DNA from: Microbacterium lacus
GTDB lineage: Bacteria; Actinomycetota; Actinomycetes; Actinomycetales; Microbacteriaceae
DNA length: 64,000 bases
Reading direction: 5' to 3'
Assembly (NCBI RefSeq): GCF_002812805.1
Contig: NZ_NMUM01000011.1
Coordinates: forward strand, 25,617-89,616
Translations under genes and position numbers: made by a program
The notes under the pieces: model-generated
What the model was told of the DNA's origin: nothing
The model's database searches: none
The model's input: only the letters and a program-made list of their open reading frames with translations
In this document: positions 25,318 through 32,738 of the stretch, piece after piece
Layout: every line of letters begins with the position of its first letter
Position numbering within the stretch: position 1 is the first letter of the stretch

Positions 25318-25892
25318 ATGAGCGGTCCCGACGTGATGCCCGGTCCCGACCCGATGCCCGGTGCCGACGGAGAGCGCGCCCGCTTCGATCGTCCCGAGTT
25401 CGACGTGGCCGCCGCCTACGACGCCCACGGTCGTGTCCTGCTGGGATTCGCCATCAACGCGGTCCGAGACCGGGGGTTGGGCGAGGACTGTGTGCAAGAG
25501 GTCTTCCTGCGCGCGTGGAAGGCGCGCGCTCGCTTCGATCCCGCGCGAGCCAGTGAGCGAACATGGCTGTTCGCGATCGCACGAAACGTGATCGCCGATG
25601 CTCTGGCGGCCCGCGGGCGACGCTCGGCGGCGGCGCGGACCCCCTCGACGATCTCCCCGCGGTTGATGATGATCCCCTCGAACGACTCCGCTTGATCGAG
25701 GGACTCTCGAAGATCTCGGACGAGCATCGCGAGGTCGTTCTGGCCGTGCACGTCGACGGCCTGAGCTATGCAGAGTTGTCGAAACGAACCGGCATTCCCG
25801 TGCCGACCTTGCGTACGCGCGCCTTCTACGGGCTCAGAGCGCTGAGAGCCCACCTCGATGGACCGGAGGATTCTGATGTCGCACAACGATGA
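25318..25892 (+). pseudogene. ECF sigma factor, interrupted by a frameshift
   Basis: Region 2 (YDAHGRVLLGFAINAV to ARNVIADALAARGRR) lies in one frame and stops at 25695. Region 4 (LIEGLSKISDEHREVVL to RAFYGLRALRAHLDG) continues in another frame to 25892. One extra C in the C5 run at 25640-25644 would join them as a normal ~190-aa SigK-like sigma factor. Proposed start: ATG at 25318 with GGGAG upstream; the frame is open from 25198. The region-4 stop overlaps the anti-sigma gene. This may be a true mutation, a phase-variable run or a sequencing error. Confidence 0.8.
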
Positions 25893-26631
25893 CGATCGAC
25901 GCGCGGAGCTGATTGCGGCAGCGCTCGCCGATGAGCTCAGTGCCCCGGAGCGCGCCGAGTTCGATGCGCTTCGCGCCGAGGACCCCACGATCGACAGCGA
26001 GCTCGCCGAGCTGCGTGACATCGCGGGGACGTTGAGCCTCGGCGCACCTGCTCTGACACCCTGGCTGAAGACCGAGCCGAGCGCCGATCTTCGCGCTCGC
26101 ATCGAGGGGATCGGCGCTGGGTCTCCCTCGGTCGAGGCGGGCGCTGGTCCCTCCGATCGGATCGCCCGGGGTGGGCGGCACCGCACTGGTCGTCGACGTT
26201 CGGGTTCCCGCTCCGTCGGCGCTCTCGTCGCGCTGGGCGCGGCGAGCCTTGCGGTCGGCTTGGCCCTCGGCATCGGGATTCCGGGTGTGATCTCGGCGCC
26301 GCAATCCGGTCCTCCCGGCACGCTCGGCGCGATCGAGAGCATCGATGTCACCGGCGAACCCGAGGGAATGCTGATCGACGCCGAGCTCGTCGCGCACACC
26401 TGGGGCACCGAGGCCGTCCTGGATGCTTCGGGATTGGACGTCGGCGAGGTCTACTCGATCGTGATGCTCGCGGAGGACGGCGCGGAGTTCTCGGCCGGAG
26501 CGATGCTCGGCTCGGAGATCGCGATTCACTGCCGCGTCAACGCCGCGGTGCTGCGCGAAAGCGTCGTCCGGCTCGAGATCCGTGACGCGGACGGTGCTGA
26601 GGTGGCTGCAGCCGAGTTGCCTCAGGTCTGA
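25876..26631 (+). CDS. Anti-sigma factor, RskA-like
   Basis: 251 aa from the ATG at 25876, which has GGAGGA 5 nt upstream. It has an N-terminal cytosolic anti-sigma part (about 1-75, ending WLKTEPSADLRARI), a transmembrane helix near 113-135 (GALVALGAASLAVGLALGIG) and an extracytoplasmic RskA-type domain (from about IDVTGEPEG to the end). It would hold the cognate ECF sigma factor at the membrane. The gene is intact although its sigma factor frame is broken; the 17-nt overlap suggests coupled translation. Confidence 0.82.
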   Translation: MSHNDDDRRAELIAAALADELSAPERAEFDALRAEDPTIDSELAELRDIAGTLSLGAPALTPWLKTEPSADLRARIEGIGAGSPSVEAGAGPSDRIARGGRHRTGRRRSGSRSVGALVALGAASLAVGLALGIGIPGVISAPQSGPPGTLGAIESIDVTGEPEGMLIDAELVAHTWGTEAVLDASGLDVGEVYSIVMLAEDGAEFSAGAMLGSEIAIHCRVNAAVLRESVVRLEIRDADGAEVAAAELPQV

Positions 26632-26651
26632 AAGCCCCGGGGCGCTCCTTG

Positions 26652-28175
26652 CTAGTGCCCCGCGCCGAGGCCGCCGCTCAGGCGTCCGTGCATCTTCGAC
26701 GTGGCCTCGTTCATGCCCTCGATGATCACGCGCTTGCCGAGATGCTCGTACTTGGTCTGGATCGCATCGAGCGCAGCTACCGTCGAGGCATCCCAGATGT
26801 GCGAGTTCGTCATGTCGATGATCACGCGCTCGGGGTCGTGCGTGTACTCGAACTGCGTCGTCAGATCGTTGCTCGACGCGAAGAACAGTTCGCCGTTGAC
26901 GGTATAGCGAACGGTCGGAACGGATGCCTCCCGGTCGGTCTTGCGCGTCACGGAGACGAAGTGCGCGACGCGACGTGCGAACAGCACCATCGCCGTCAGC
27001 ACACCCGCTCCCACGCCAATTGCGAGATTGTGGGTCCAGACCGTGATTGCGACGGTGATGAGCATGACCGCGGTCTCGCTCTTCGGCATCCGCTTGAGGG
27101 TCGACAGGCGCACACTGTGCCAGTCGAAGGTCGCGACCGAGACGACGATCATCACGGCGACCAGGGCCGCCATCGGGATGACAGCGACGACGTCGCCGAG
27201 CGCCAGTACGAGCACGAGCAGGAAGACGCCGGCGAGAAAGGTCGAGATGCGCGTGCGAGCGCCGGATGCCTTGACGTTGATCATCGTCTGGCCGATCATC
27301 GCGCAACCGCCCATGCCGCCGAACGCGCCCGAGAGGATGTTCGCCGCGCCCTGGCCGAAGGCCTCACGGGTCTTGCGCGAGTGGGTGTCGGTGATCTCAT
27401 CGACGAGCTTCGCCGTCATGAGCGACTCGAGCAAGCCGACGATCGCGACCGCGGCGGCGTAGGGCGCGATGATCGCGAGCGTCTCCATCGTCAGCGGCAC
27501 GTTGGGGAAGAAGAGTTCCGGAAGGCTTTCGGGAAGGTCGCCCTCGCCGCCCACATTCGGCACGTTCAGCCCGAAAACGACGGCGGCAGCGGTGAGCAGG
27601 ACGATCGCGATGAGGGGAGCCGGGATCGCCTTCGTGATCATCGGCATCAGGTACATGATCAACAGCCCGATGACGACGAGCGGGTACACAAGCCAGGGCA
27701 CGTCGATCAGTTGCGGGAACTGCGACGTGAAGATGAGGATCGCGAGGGCGTTGACGAACCCGACCATCACCGAGCGCGGAATGAAGCGCATGAGCTTTGC
27801 CACGCCGAGCGCGGCCAGCACGATCTGGATCGCGCCACCGAGCAGCACGGTGGCGATCAGGTAGTCCATGCCGTACTCGCGGGCCACGGGGGCTACGACG
27901 AGCGCGATGGCACCGGTAGCGGCCGTGATCATGGCCGGACGGCCGCCGAGGAACGCGATGGCGACGGCCATCACGAACGACGAGAACAGGCCGACGCGCG
28001 GATCGACGCCCGCGATGAGCGAGAACGCGATCGCCTCGGGGATCAGCGCGATGGCCACGACGAGGCCGGCGAGAACTTCGCGGGTCAGCAGTCTGGGACT
28101 CCGCAGCGCCTGCATCACGGTCGGCTCGATGCGATAACGGGACTTCGGATCGTGCACGGGAATGACGTCGGTCAT
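26652..28175 (-). CDS. SulP family anion transporter with STAS domain
   Basis: 507-aa membrane protein of the SLC26/SulP family. The N-terminal signature LVVAIALIPEAIAFSLIAGVDP and TAATGAIALVVAP are typical, followed by about 10-12 helices. The C-terminal STAS domain (from about residue 400, with ERVIIDMTNSHIWDASTVAALDAI) is present. The substrate could be sulfate or bicarbonate; the sequence does not decide. It faces a MerR gene across a MerR-type operator, and the anti-sigma and SulP genes are convergent. Confidence 0.88.
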   Translation of the reverse strand: MTDVIPVHDPKSRYRIEPTVMQALRSPRLLTREVLAGLVVAIALIPEAIAFSLIAGVDPRVGLFSSFVMAVAIAFLGGRPAMITAATGAIALVVAPVAREYGMDYLIATVLLGGAIQIVLAALGVAKLMRFIPRSVMVGFVNALAILIFTSQFPQLIDVPWLVYPLVVIGLLIMYLMPMITKAIPAPLIAIVLLTAAAVVFGLNVPNVGGEGDLPESLPELFFPNVPLTMETLAIIAPYAAAVAIVGLLESLMTAKLVDEITDTHSRKTREAFGQGAANILSGAFGGMGGCAMIGQTMINVKASGARTRISTFLAGVFLLVLVLALGDVVAVIPMAALVAVMIVVSVATFDWHSVRLSTLKRMPKSETAVMLITVAITVWTHNLAIGVGAGVLTAMVLFARRVAHFVSVTRKTDREASVPTVRYTVNGELFFASSNDLTTQFEYTHDPERVIIDMTNSHIWDASTVAALDAIQTKYEHLGKRVIIEGMNEATSKMHGRLSGGLGAGH

Positions 28176-28282
28176 GGCGCTCCTGACGGGGGAGGGGTGG
28201 AAGTGCGCGACGGCACGCGGGGTCGAGGATGTCGACCTGAGAAGATGGGGGAGGCGCGGACGAGGCGCCGATTCCCAACCCT

Positions 28283-28297
28283 ACCGTAACGTAAGGT
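28283..28297. promoter_or_regulatory. MerR-type operator between sulP and merR
   Basis: ACC-G-TA-ACG-TA-A-GGT is an inverted repeat of form ACCnTAn3TAnGGT, the usual shape for MerR-family operators. It lies 107 nt from the sulP start and 29 nt from the merR start. Confidence 0.55.
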
Positions 28298-28326
28298 TTG
28301 TCCGCGAACGAGTCCTCGGGAGTGAC

Positions 28327-28734
28327 GTGAGTACCAGCCCAGCGCCCATGCATATCGGCGAGGTGGCCGAGCGCACATCGTTGTCGCTGCGGACGCTTCG
28401 TCACTACGACGAGATCGGTCTGATCGTGCCATCCGGCCGCACCGAGGGTGGCTTTCGTCTGTACACCGAAGAGGATGTCGCGCGCATCATGCTCGTTCGG
28501 CGGATGAAGCCGCTCGGTTACTCGCTCGACGAGATGCGGACCGTGCTCGACGCGTTCGGCGAACTCGCTCGGGACCCCGCATCCGTCGAGCATCTCGCCG
28601 CGATCCGAGAGATCCGCGATGCGGCGGAGGATCGGCGGCGGAAGCTCGTCGAGCAGGTCGCGATGGCCGAGGAGTTCCTGGACCAGTTGGCGTCGGTCGA
28701 GGCTCCCGGTGACCGCCGACCGTCGAGTGCCTGA
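28327..28734 (+). CDS. MerR family transcriptional regulator
   Basis: 135 aa from the GTG at 28327 (GGGAG 4 nt upstream); the ATG at 28348 is an alternative. The N-terminal MerR HTH reads HIGEVAERTSLSLRTLRHYDEIGLI, with the wing FRLYTEEDVARIMLVRRMKPLGYSLDEM, then a coiled-coil dimer helix. No metal-binding cysteine is present in the coding part, so a small-molecule or metal signal cannot be read. It probably controls the divergent SulP gene. Confidence 0.85.
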   Translation: MSTSPAPMHIGEVAERTSLSLRTLRHYDEIGLIVPSGRTEGGFRLYTEEDVARIMLVRRMKPLGYSLDEMRTVLDAFGELARDPASVEHLAAIREIRDAAEDRRRKLVEQVAMAEEFLDQLASVEAPGDRRPSSA

Positions 28735-28743
28735 GATCGGCGC

Positions 28744-28759
28744 ATAGACTTCGATCTAT
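28744..28759 (+). promoter_or_regulatory. Predicted operator/promoter of the arsR-arsC fusion gene
   Basis: ATAGA-CTTCGA-TCTAT is a perfect inverted repeat. It includes a TAGACT -10 box (28745-28750) and its right arm overlaps the ATG at 28758, so the mRNA is probably leaderless and bound protein would cover the start. It matches the pstS site at 29674. Confidence 0.65.
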
Positions 28760-29645
28760 GAGTATGGCGGATGGATCTGAGGAGTGGACGATTCTCGGCG
28801 ACCCCACCCGCGCCCGGATCGTGAGGCTGATCCGCGATTCGCCGGATGGGCGAGCGCTCGTGGGGCGTCTTGCGGAAGCGCTCGGACTCCGTCAGCCGAC
28901 CGTCAGTCATCACATGAAGGAGCTGACGGCCTGCGGCATCGTCGCGCGCCAGCCGGAGGGCCGACGGGTCTGGTATTCGCTCGACCCGCGCAATGCCGAA
29001 CGTGTCGACGCTCTCCTCGGTGCCGATTCTCCGGGTCCACGCGTCGAGCTCGATCTGCCCCGCATCATCGACCGCCTCACCGAGCGGTACCGCGGAACCT
29101 TCAGCCGAGAGACGATCGAGCGATATGTGACCGAGAGTCACGACCTGATGTCGGCGAACAATCCGACGACGCTGATCGGGTCCCGCACCGCGGCGTTCGC
29201 GACCGGTCGTCTCGATGCCCTGGCTCGTTCGAACGCGCCCCGTGGAGCCGTGCCGGAGGTCCTCTTCGTCTGCGTCGAGAACGCGGGGCGGTCGCAGCTC
29301 GCCGCGGGGATCCTGCGACAACTCGCCGGCGACCGTGTGATGGTCCGGACCGCGGGGTCCGCGCCCGCCGGTGCCGTTCGCACGACCGTCGTCGCCGCGC
29401 TCGATGAGATCGGCGTCTCGCTCGGCGGAGAGTTTCCCAAGCCGCTCACCGACGAGGCCGTCCGTGCCGCCGACGTCGTCGTGACCATGGGGTGCGGGGA
29501 CGCGTGCCCGGTCTACCCCGGTCGCCGATACCTCGACTGGGATCTCGAGGATCCGGTCGGCAAGTCCCTGGAGACGGTGCGGGGCATCCGTGACGACATC
29601 GAGTCGCGCGTGCGAGAACTCCTGGTCGAGCTCGCTCCGTCCTGA
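28758..29645 (+). CDS. ArsR-ArsC fusion: winged-helix regulator joined to an arsenate reductase domain
   Basis: 295 aa. Residues 1-90 form an ArsR-type winged helix (LRQPTVSHHMKELTACGIV, wing QPEGRRVWYSLD). Residues ~95-160 form a three-helix linker often found ahead of ArsC in actinobacteria. Residues 166-295 are a LMW-PTPase arsenate reductase with C172 and R178 (VCVENAGRSQ) and C246/C250 (MGCGDACPVYPG). The HTH part lacks the CxC arsenite site, having only C59, so how it senses inducer is open. It is followed by pstS with a matching operator. Confidence 0.9.
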   Translation: MSMADGSEEWTILGDPTRARIVRLIRDSPDGRALVGRLAEALGLRQPTVSHHMKELTACGIVARQPEGRRVWYSLDPRNAERVDALLGADSPGPRVELDLPRIIDRLTERYRGTFSRETIERYVTESHDLMSANNPTTLIGSRTAAFATGRLDALARSNAPRGAVPEVLFVCVENAGRSQLAAGILRQLAGDRVMVRTAGSAPAGAVRTTVVAALDEIGVSLGGEFPKPLTDEAVRAADVVVTMGCGDACPVYPGRRYLDWDLEDPVGKSLETVRGIRDDIESRVRELLVELAPS

Positions 29646-29673
29646 TCGTTGGTTTCGCGTTCAATCTAATTGA

Positions 29674-29689
29674 TAGATGTGGGTCTATG
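29674..29689 (+). promoter_or_regulatory. Predicted operator/promoter of the pstS-oxidoreductase-arsC operon
   Basis: ATAGA-TGTGGG-TCTAT, identical in both arms to the site at 28744. It runs into a TATGCT -10 box (29687-29692). The leader then reads on to GAGGAAAGCGAG before the pstS ATG, resembling the arsC leader at 19688-19717. Confidence 0.68.
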
Positions 29690-29715
29690 CTTTCGAGTGA
29701 GGAAAGCGAGCCACC

Positions 29716-30687
29716 ATGAACGGCGTATCACCCCAGCACCTGTTCCCGACCCGACGCCTTCGGACCGTCGTTGCCGCCGCGGTCGTTGCGAGCGCGCTCG
29801 CGCTGAGCGCGTGCGCAGGCGAGCCGGGGGACGCCGAGTCGACGGGCAGCCTCGAAGGCGCTGTCGTCACCGATGGGTCATCGACCGTAGCGCCATTCAT
29901 CAACGCCGCCTCGTACCTGTTCGAGGCCGTGGAGCCAGACGTCGATGTGGTCGAGACGATTTCGGGCACGTCGGCCGGGTTCCGGGCGTTCTGCGATGGC
30001 GAGACCGACATCTCGAACGCGTCTCGTGCGATCTCGGACGACGAGATAGCGACGTGCGAGGAGGCCGGCGTCGAGTTCACCGAGATCATCGTCGCCAACG
30101 ATGGCCTGTCGGTCGTCATCAATCCCGAGAACGACTGGGCCACGGATCTCACCCTCGAGCAAATCGCCACCATTTGGGCGCCCGACTCAGACGGCGAGAT
30201 CACGAACTGGAACCAGGTCGATCCCGATTTTCCGGATGAGCCGCTGGTTCTCTTCGGCGCTGGCGGCGACTCGGGCACCTTCGACTACTTCAGCGAGGCC
30301 GTCAACGGTGAGGAAGGCGCGCTCCGAATGGACTACAGCGCCTCCGAAGACGACAACGCGACGGTCGAGGGCGTGGGGCGAGAGCTCGGCGGCATCGGCT
30401 TCCTCGGTCTGAGCTACGTCGAAGCGAACGAGGGAGCCATCGTCGCCGCATCCGTCGACGGCGTCTCGCCCGACACCGAGACCGTGCAGGACGGCAGCTA
30501 CACGCCGCTCAGTCGCCCCCTGTTCATCTACGTCAACAATGCTTCCTACGCGGACAAGCCCGAGGTGCGGGCATTCGTCGACTTCTCCGTCGAGAACGCG
30601 GTGGACATAGCGGATCGGGCGCTTGTCGTGCCGCTCACAGACGAGCAGATCACCCTCGCTCAGGACGAACTCGCCTCACTCCGCTGA
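29716..30687 (+). CDS. pstS: PstS-like phosphate/arsenate-binding lipoprotein
   Basis: 323 aa with a signal peptide ending in the lipobox LSAC (C33) and the oxyanion-binding loops DGSSTVAPF, SGTSAGF and AGGDSGTFDYF of PstS proteins. It should bind phosphate or arsenate outside the membrane. No pstC, pstA or pstB gene accompanies it; instead it heads an operon with an FAD oxidoreductase (28 nt later) and arsC, behind the same predicted operator as the ArsR-ArsC fusion. Its job in arsenate resistance (selective binding, sensing or feeding a Pst system encoded elsewhere) is inferred. Confidence 0.88.
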   Translation: MNGVSPQHLFPTRRLRTVVAAAVVASALALSACAGEPGDAESTGSLEGAVVTDGSSTVAPFINAASYLFEAVEPDVDVVETISGTSAGFRAFCDGETDISNASRAISDDEIATCEEAGVEFTEIIVANDGLSVVINPENDWATDLTLEQIATIWAPDSDGEITNWNQVDPDFPDEPLVLFGAGGDSGTFDYFSEAVNGEEGALRMDYSASEDDNATVEGVGRELGGIGFLGLSYVEANEGAIVAASVDGVSPDTETVQDGSYTPLSRPLFIYVNNASYADKPEVRAFVDFSVENAVDIADRALVVPLTDEQITLAQDELASLR

Positions 30688-30715
30688 AACGCCTCACCCC
30701 GCTGATAAGGAACAC

Positions 30716-32101
30716 ATGATGCACATCGTCGCCATCGGCGGAAGCGACGCGGGAATCTCCGCCGCGCTCCGCGCCCGCGAGTTGGACCCCTCGGTCGACG
30801 TGACCGTCGTCGTCGCCGACGAGTATCCGAACTACTCGATCTGCGGTATCCCGTACTACTTCTCGGGTGACGTGCAGCCGTGGCAGTCCCTCGCCCACCG
30901 GACGCACGCCGACCTCGAGGCGACCGGCATGCGCCTGCGGCTGAACACGCTCGCGACCCGGATCGATGCGGGGGCGCAGCGGTTGACCGTCCGCGATCAG
31001 GGTGGAGAATCCGAGATCGCCTACGACGAGCTCATCGTCGGAGCGGGCGCGCTCCCGACCTACGCCGGCATCGCGGGACTCGGGACGCTCGGTCCCGAGG
31101 ACGGCGTTCACGTCATTCACTCGATGGGCGACACGTTCGCGCTCGATGCTCATCTCGCCGAGCGCGAGCCGCAGACCGCAATCATCATCGGCGCCGGATA
31201 CGTCGGCCTCGAGATGGCCGAGGGGTTTCGCGCTCGGGGCATGCGCGTGATCCAGCTGCAGCGCGGTCCGGAGGTGCTCTCAACGCTCGATCCGGAACTC
31301 GCGGCCACGGTCCACGCCGAGTTGCTCGAACACGGCGTCGAGGTGCACACGGACACGCTGGTGCAGGCCGTCGAGAAGACGGATGCGGGACTCGTCGTGC
31401 ACGCCGATCACCTCGGGCAGCGGGTCGCGCACACGGCCGACCTCGTGCTCGCCGTCGTCGGGGTCCGCCCCAACACGTCGCTCCTGGAAGACGCGGGAGC
31501 AACCGTCGGCGCCGGGCGCGCAGTTGTCGTGGACGAGCAGATGCGTACCGGTCTGCCGCACGTCTTCGCCGCGGGCGACGGCATCGTCACGCACCACCGA
31601 CTGCTGGGCGTGACGTACCTGCCGCTCGGAACCACAGCCCACAAGCAGGGTCGCATCGCGGGCGAGAACGCCCTCGGCGGGCAGGCACGTTTCGCCGGAT
31701 CGGTCGGAACGCAGGTCGTGAAGGTGTTCGGCGTCGTCGCGGCGCGCACCGGGCTCCGCGAACACGAGGCCGTCGCAGCCGGCTTCGCGCCCGCGACGAC
31801 GCAGACCGCGGCCGATGACCACAAGCGCTACTACCCGGGCGCCCAGCCGATCGACATCCGCATCACGGGCGACACCGAGTCCGGCCGCCTCCTCGGCGCC
31901 CAGCTGGTGGGCCGCCTCGGCACCGAAACCGCCAAGCGCGTCGACACCTACGCAACCGCCCTGTTCGCCGGACTCTCGGTCGAACAGATCAGCGACCTCG
32001 ACCTGTCGTACACACCCCCGCTCGGCTCGCCCTGGGATGCGGTTCAGGTCGCAACGCAGGCCTGGTCTCGAGTTCACAACACCATCGGAGTAAACGCATG
32101 A
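30716..32101 (+). CDS. FAD-dependent pyridine nucleotide-disulfide oxidoreductase (NADH oxidase/CoA-disulfide reductase-like)
   Basis: 461 aa from the first ATG of ATGATG at 30716, behind AAGGA. FAD motif VAIGGSDAGISAALRA at the N terminus, then the single redox Cys in YSICGIPYY (about residue 44), an NAD motif IIIGAGYVGLEMAEGFRARG near 160, and the FAD ribityl motif VFAAGD. The single Cys (no CxxxxC pair) is the pattern of NADH oxidases and CoA-disulfide reductases. The operon context suggests a role in low-molecular-weight thiol recycling or oxidation of an arsenic species; this is inference. It overlaps arsC by 4 nt. Confidence 0.8.
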   Translation: MMHIVAIGGSDAGISAALRARELDPSVDVTVVVADEYPNYSICGIPYYFSGDVQPWQSLAHRTHADLEATGMRLRLNTLATRIDAGAQRLTVRDQGGESEIAYDELIVGAGALPTYAGIAGLGTLGPEDGVHVIHSMGDTFALDAHLAEREPQTAIIIGAGYVGLEMAEGFRARGMRVIQLQRGPEVLSTLDPELAATVHAELLEHGVEVHTDTLVQAVEKTDAGLVVHADHLGQRVAHTADLVLAVVGVRPNTSLLEDAGATVGAGRAVVVDEQMRTGLPHVFAAGDGIVTHHRLLGVTYLPLGTTAHKQGRIAGENALGGQARFAGSVGTQVVKVFGVVAARTGLREHEAVAAGFAPATTQTAADDHKRYYPGAQPIDIRITGDTESGRLLGAQLVGRLGTETAKRVDTYATALFAGLSVEQISDLDLSYTPPLGSPWDAVQVATQAWSRVHNTIGVNA

Positions 32102-32520
32102 CCACGGCAGCCGCAATCACGAAGCCCACTGTCCTCTTCATCTGCCAGCACAACGCGGGCCGCTCGCAGCTCGGCGCTCACCTGCTCGATGTCGTCGCGC
32201 CCGGCGAGTTCGTCTCGACGAGCGCGGGACTGAAGCCCGCGGCCGAGATCAACCCCGTCGTCGCGGAGTCGCTGCACGAGCTGGGTGCCGATACATCCGC
32301 TGCTCGTCCGCGTCTCGTCACCGAGGATGACCTTGCGGACGCCGATGTCGTCGTGGTGATGAAGCCGGGGCTTGCACTGCCCGGACCGGTCGCCGGGCGG
32401 CTCGTCGAGTGGGAGTTCCCGAACCCCGAAGAGTGGGACCTCGACGGCGTACGCGGAATGCGCGACGCCGTCGCGACGCAGGTCCGCCAGCTCGCGGCGG
32501 ACCTGACGGCTGCGCGATAA
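32098..32520 (+). CDS. arsC: Arsenate reductase ArsC, single-cysteine (mycothiol-type)
   Basis: 140 aa, LMW-PTPase fold with P-loop ICQHNAGRSQ (C16, R22). No other Cys occurs: where the other two ArsC domains have CGDAC this one reads VVMKPGLALPG. That fits the corynebacterial type that transfers arsenate to mycothiol and is reset by mycoredoxin, rather than the thioredoxin type. The start overlaps the oxidoreductase stop (ATGA). Last gene of the pstS operon. Confidence 0.88.
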   Translation: MTTAAAITKPTVLFICQHNAGRSQLGAHLLDVVAPGEFVSTSAGLKPAAEINPVVAESLHELGADTSAARPRLVTEDDLADADVVVVMKPGLALPGPVAGRLVEWEFPNPEEWDLDGVRGMRDAVATQVRQLAADLTAAR

Positions 32521-32548
32521 GCCTCGCCCGCCCCGCCCCCACGCAGAC

Positions 32549-32615
32549 CGAAACACCCCTCGTGCAGCGAAACCCCCATTGTCACGGGGTGTTTCGACGG
32601 ACGAGGGGTGTTTCG
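32549..32615. repeat. Palindromic array of 15-nt words, intergenic
   Basis: Words CGAAACACCCCTCGT (32549) and CGAAACCCCCATTGT (32568) are followed by two inverted words at 32583-32596 and 32601-32615; the outer pair is a perfect 15-nt inverted repeat. The period is about 19 nt. Same architecture as 12782-12891 and 49571-49645. It may also act as a terminator for the arsC operon. Confidence 0.8.
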
Positions 32616-32627
32616 CTGATAATCGGC

Positions 32628-32711
32628 GGAGGATAGGGGATTCGAACCCCTGAGAGCTTTCACTCAACACGCTTTCCAAGCGTGCGCCATAGGCCACTAG
32701 GCGAATCCTCC
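32628..32711 (-). tRNA. tRNA-Ser (anticodon GGA)
   Basis: On the minus strand an acceptor arm GGAGGAT pairs with ATCCTCC. The anticodon stem-loop has loop TTGGAAA (anticodon GGA) between GCACGC and GCGTG, a long variable arm follows (class II), and the T arm contains GGTTCGAATCC. 84 nt; CCA is not encoded. Confidence 0.93.
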
Positions 32712-32738
32712 TGGGGCCCTCGCGGGCCGCCGACCATC

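Noticed and set aside
26634..26656. GC-rich inverted repeat between the anti-sigma and SulP stops as a bidirectional terminator
   Set aside because: The stem is short (GGGGC/GCCCC), overlaps the SulP stop codon and lacks T-tracts.
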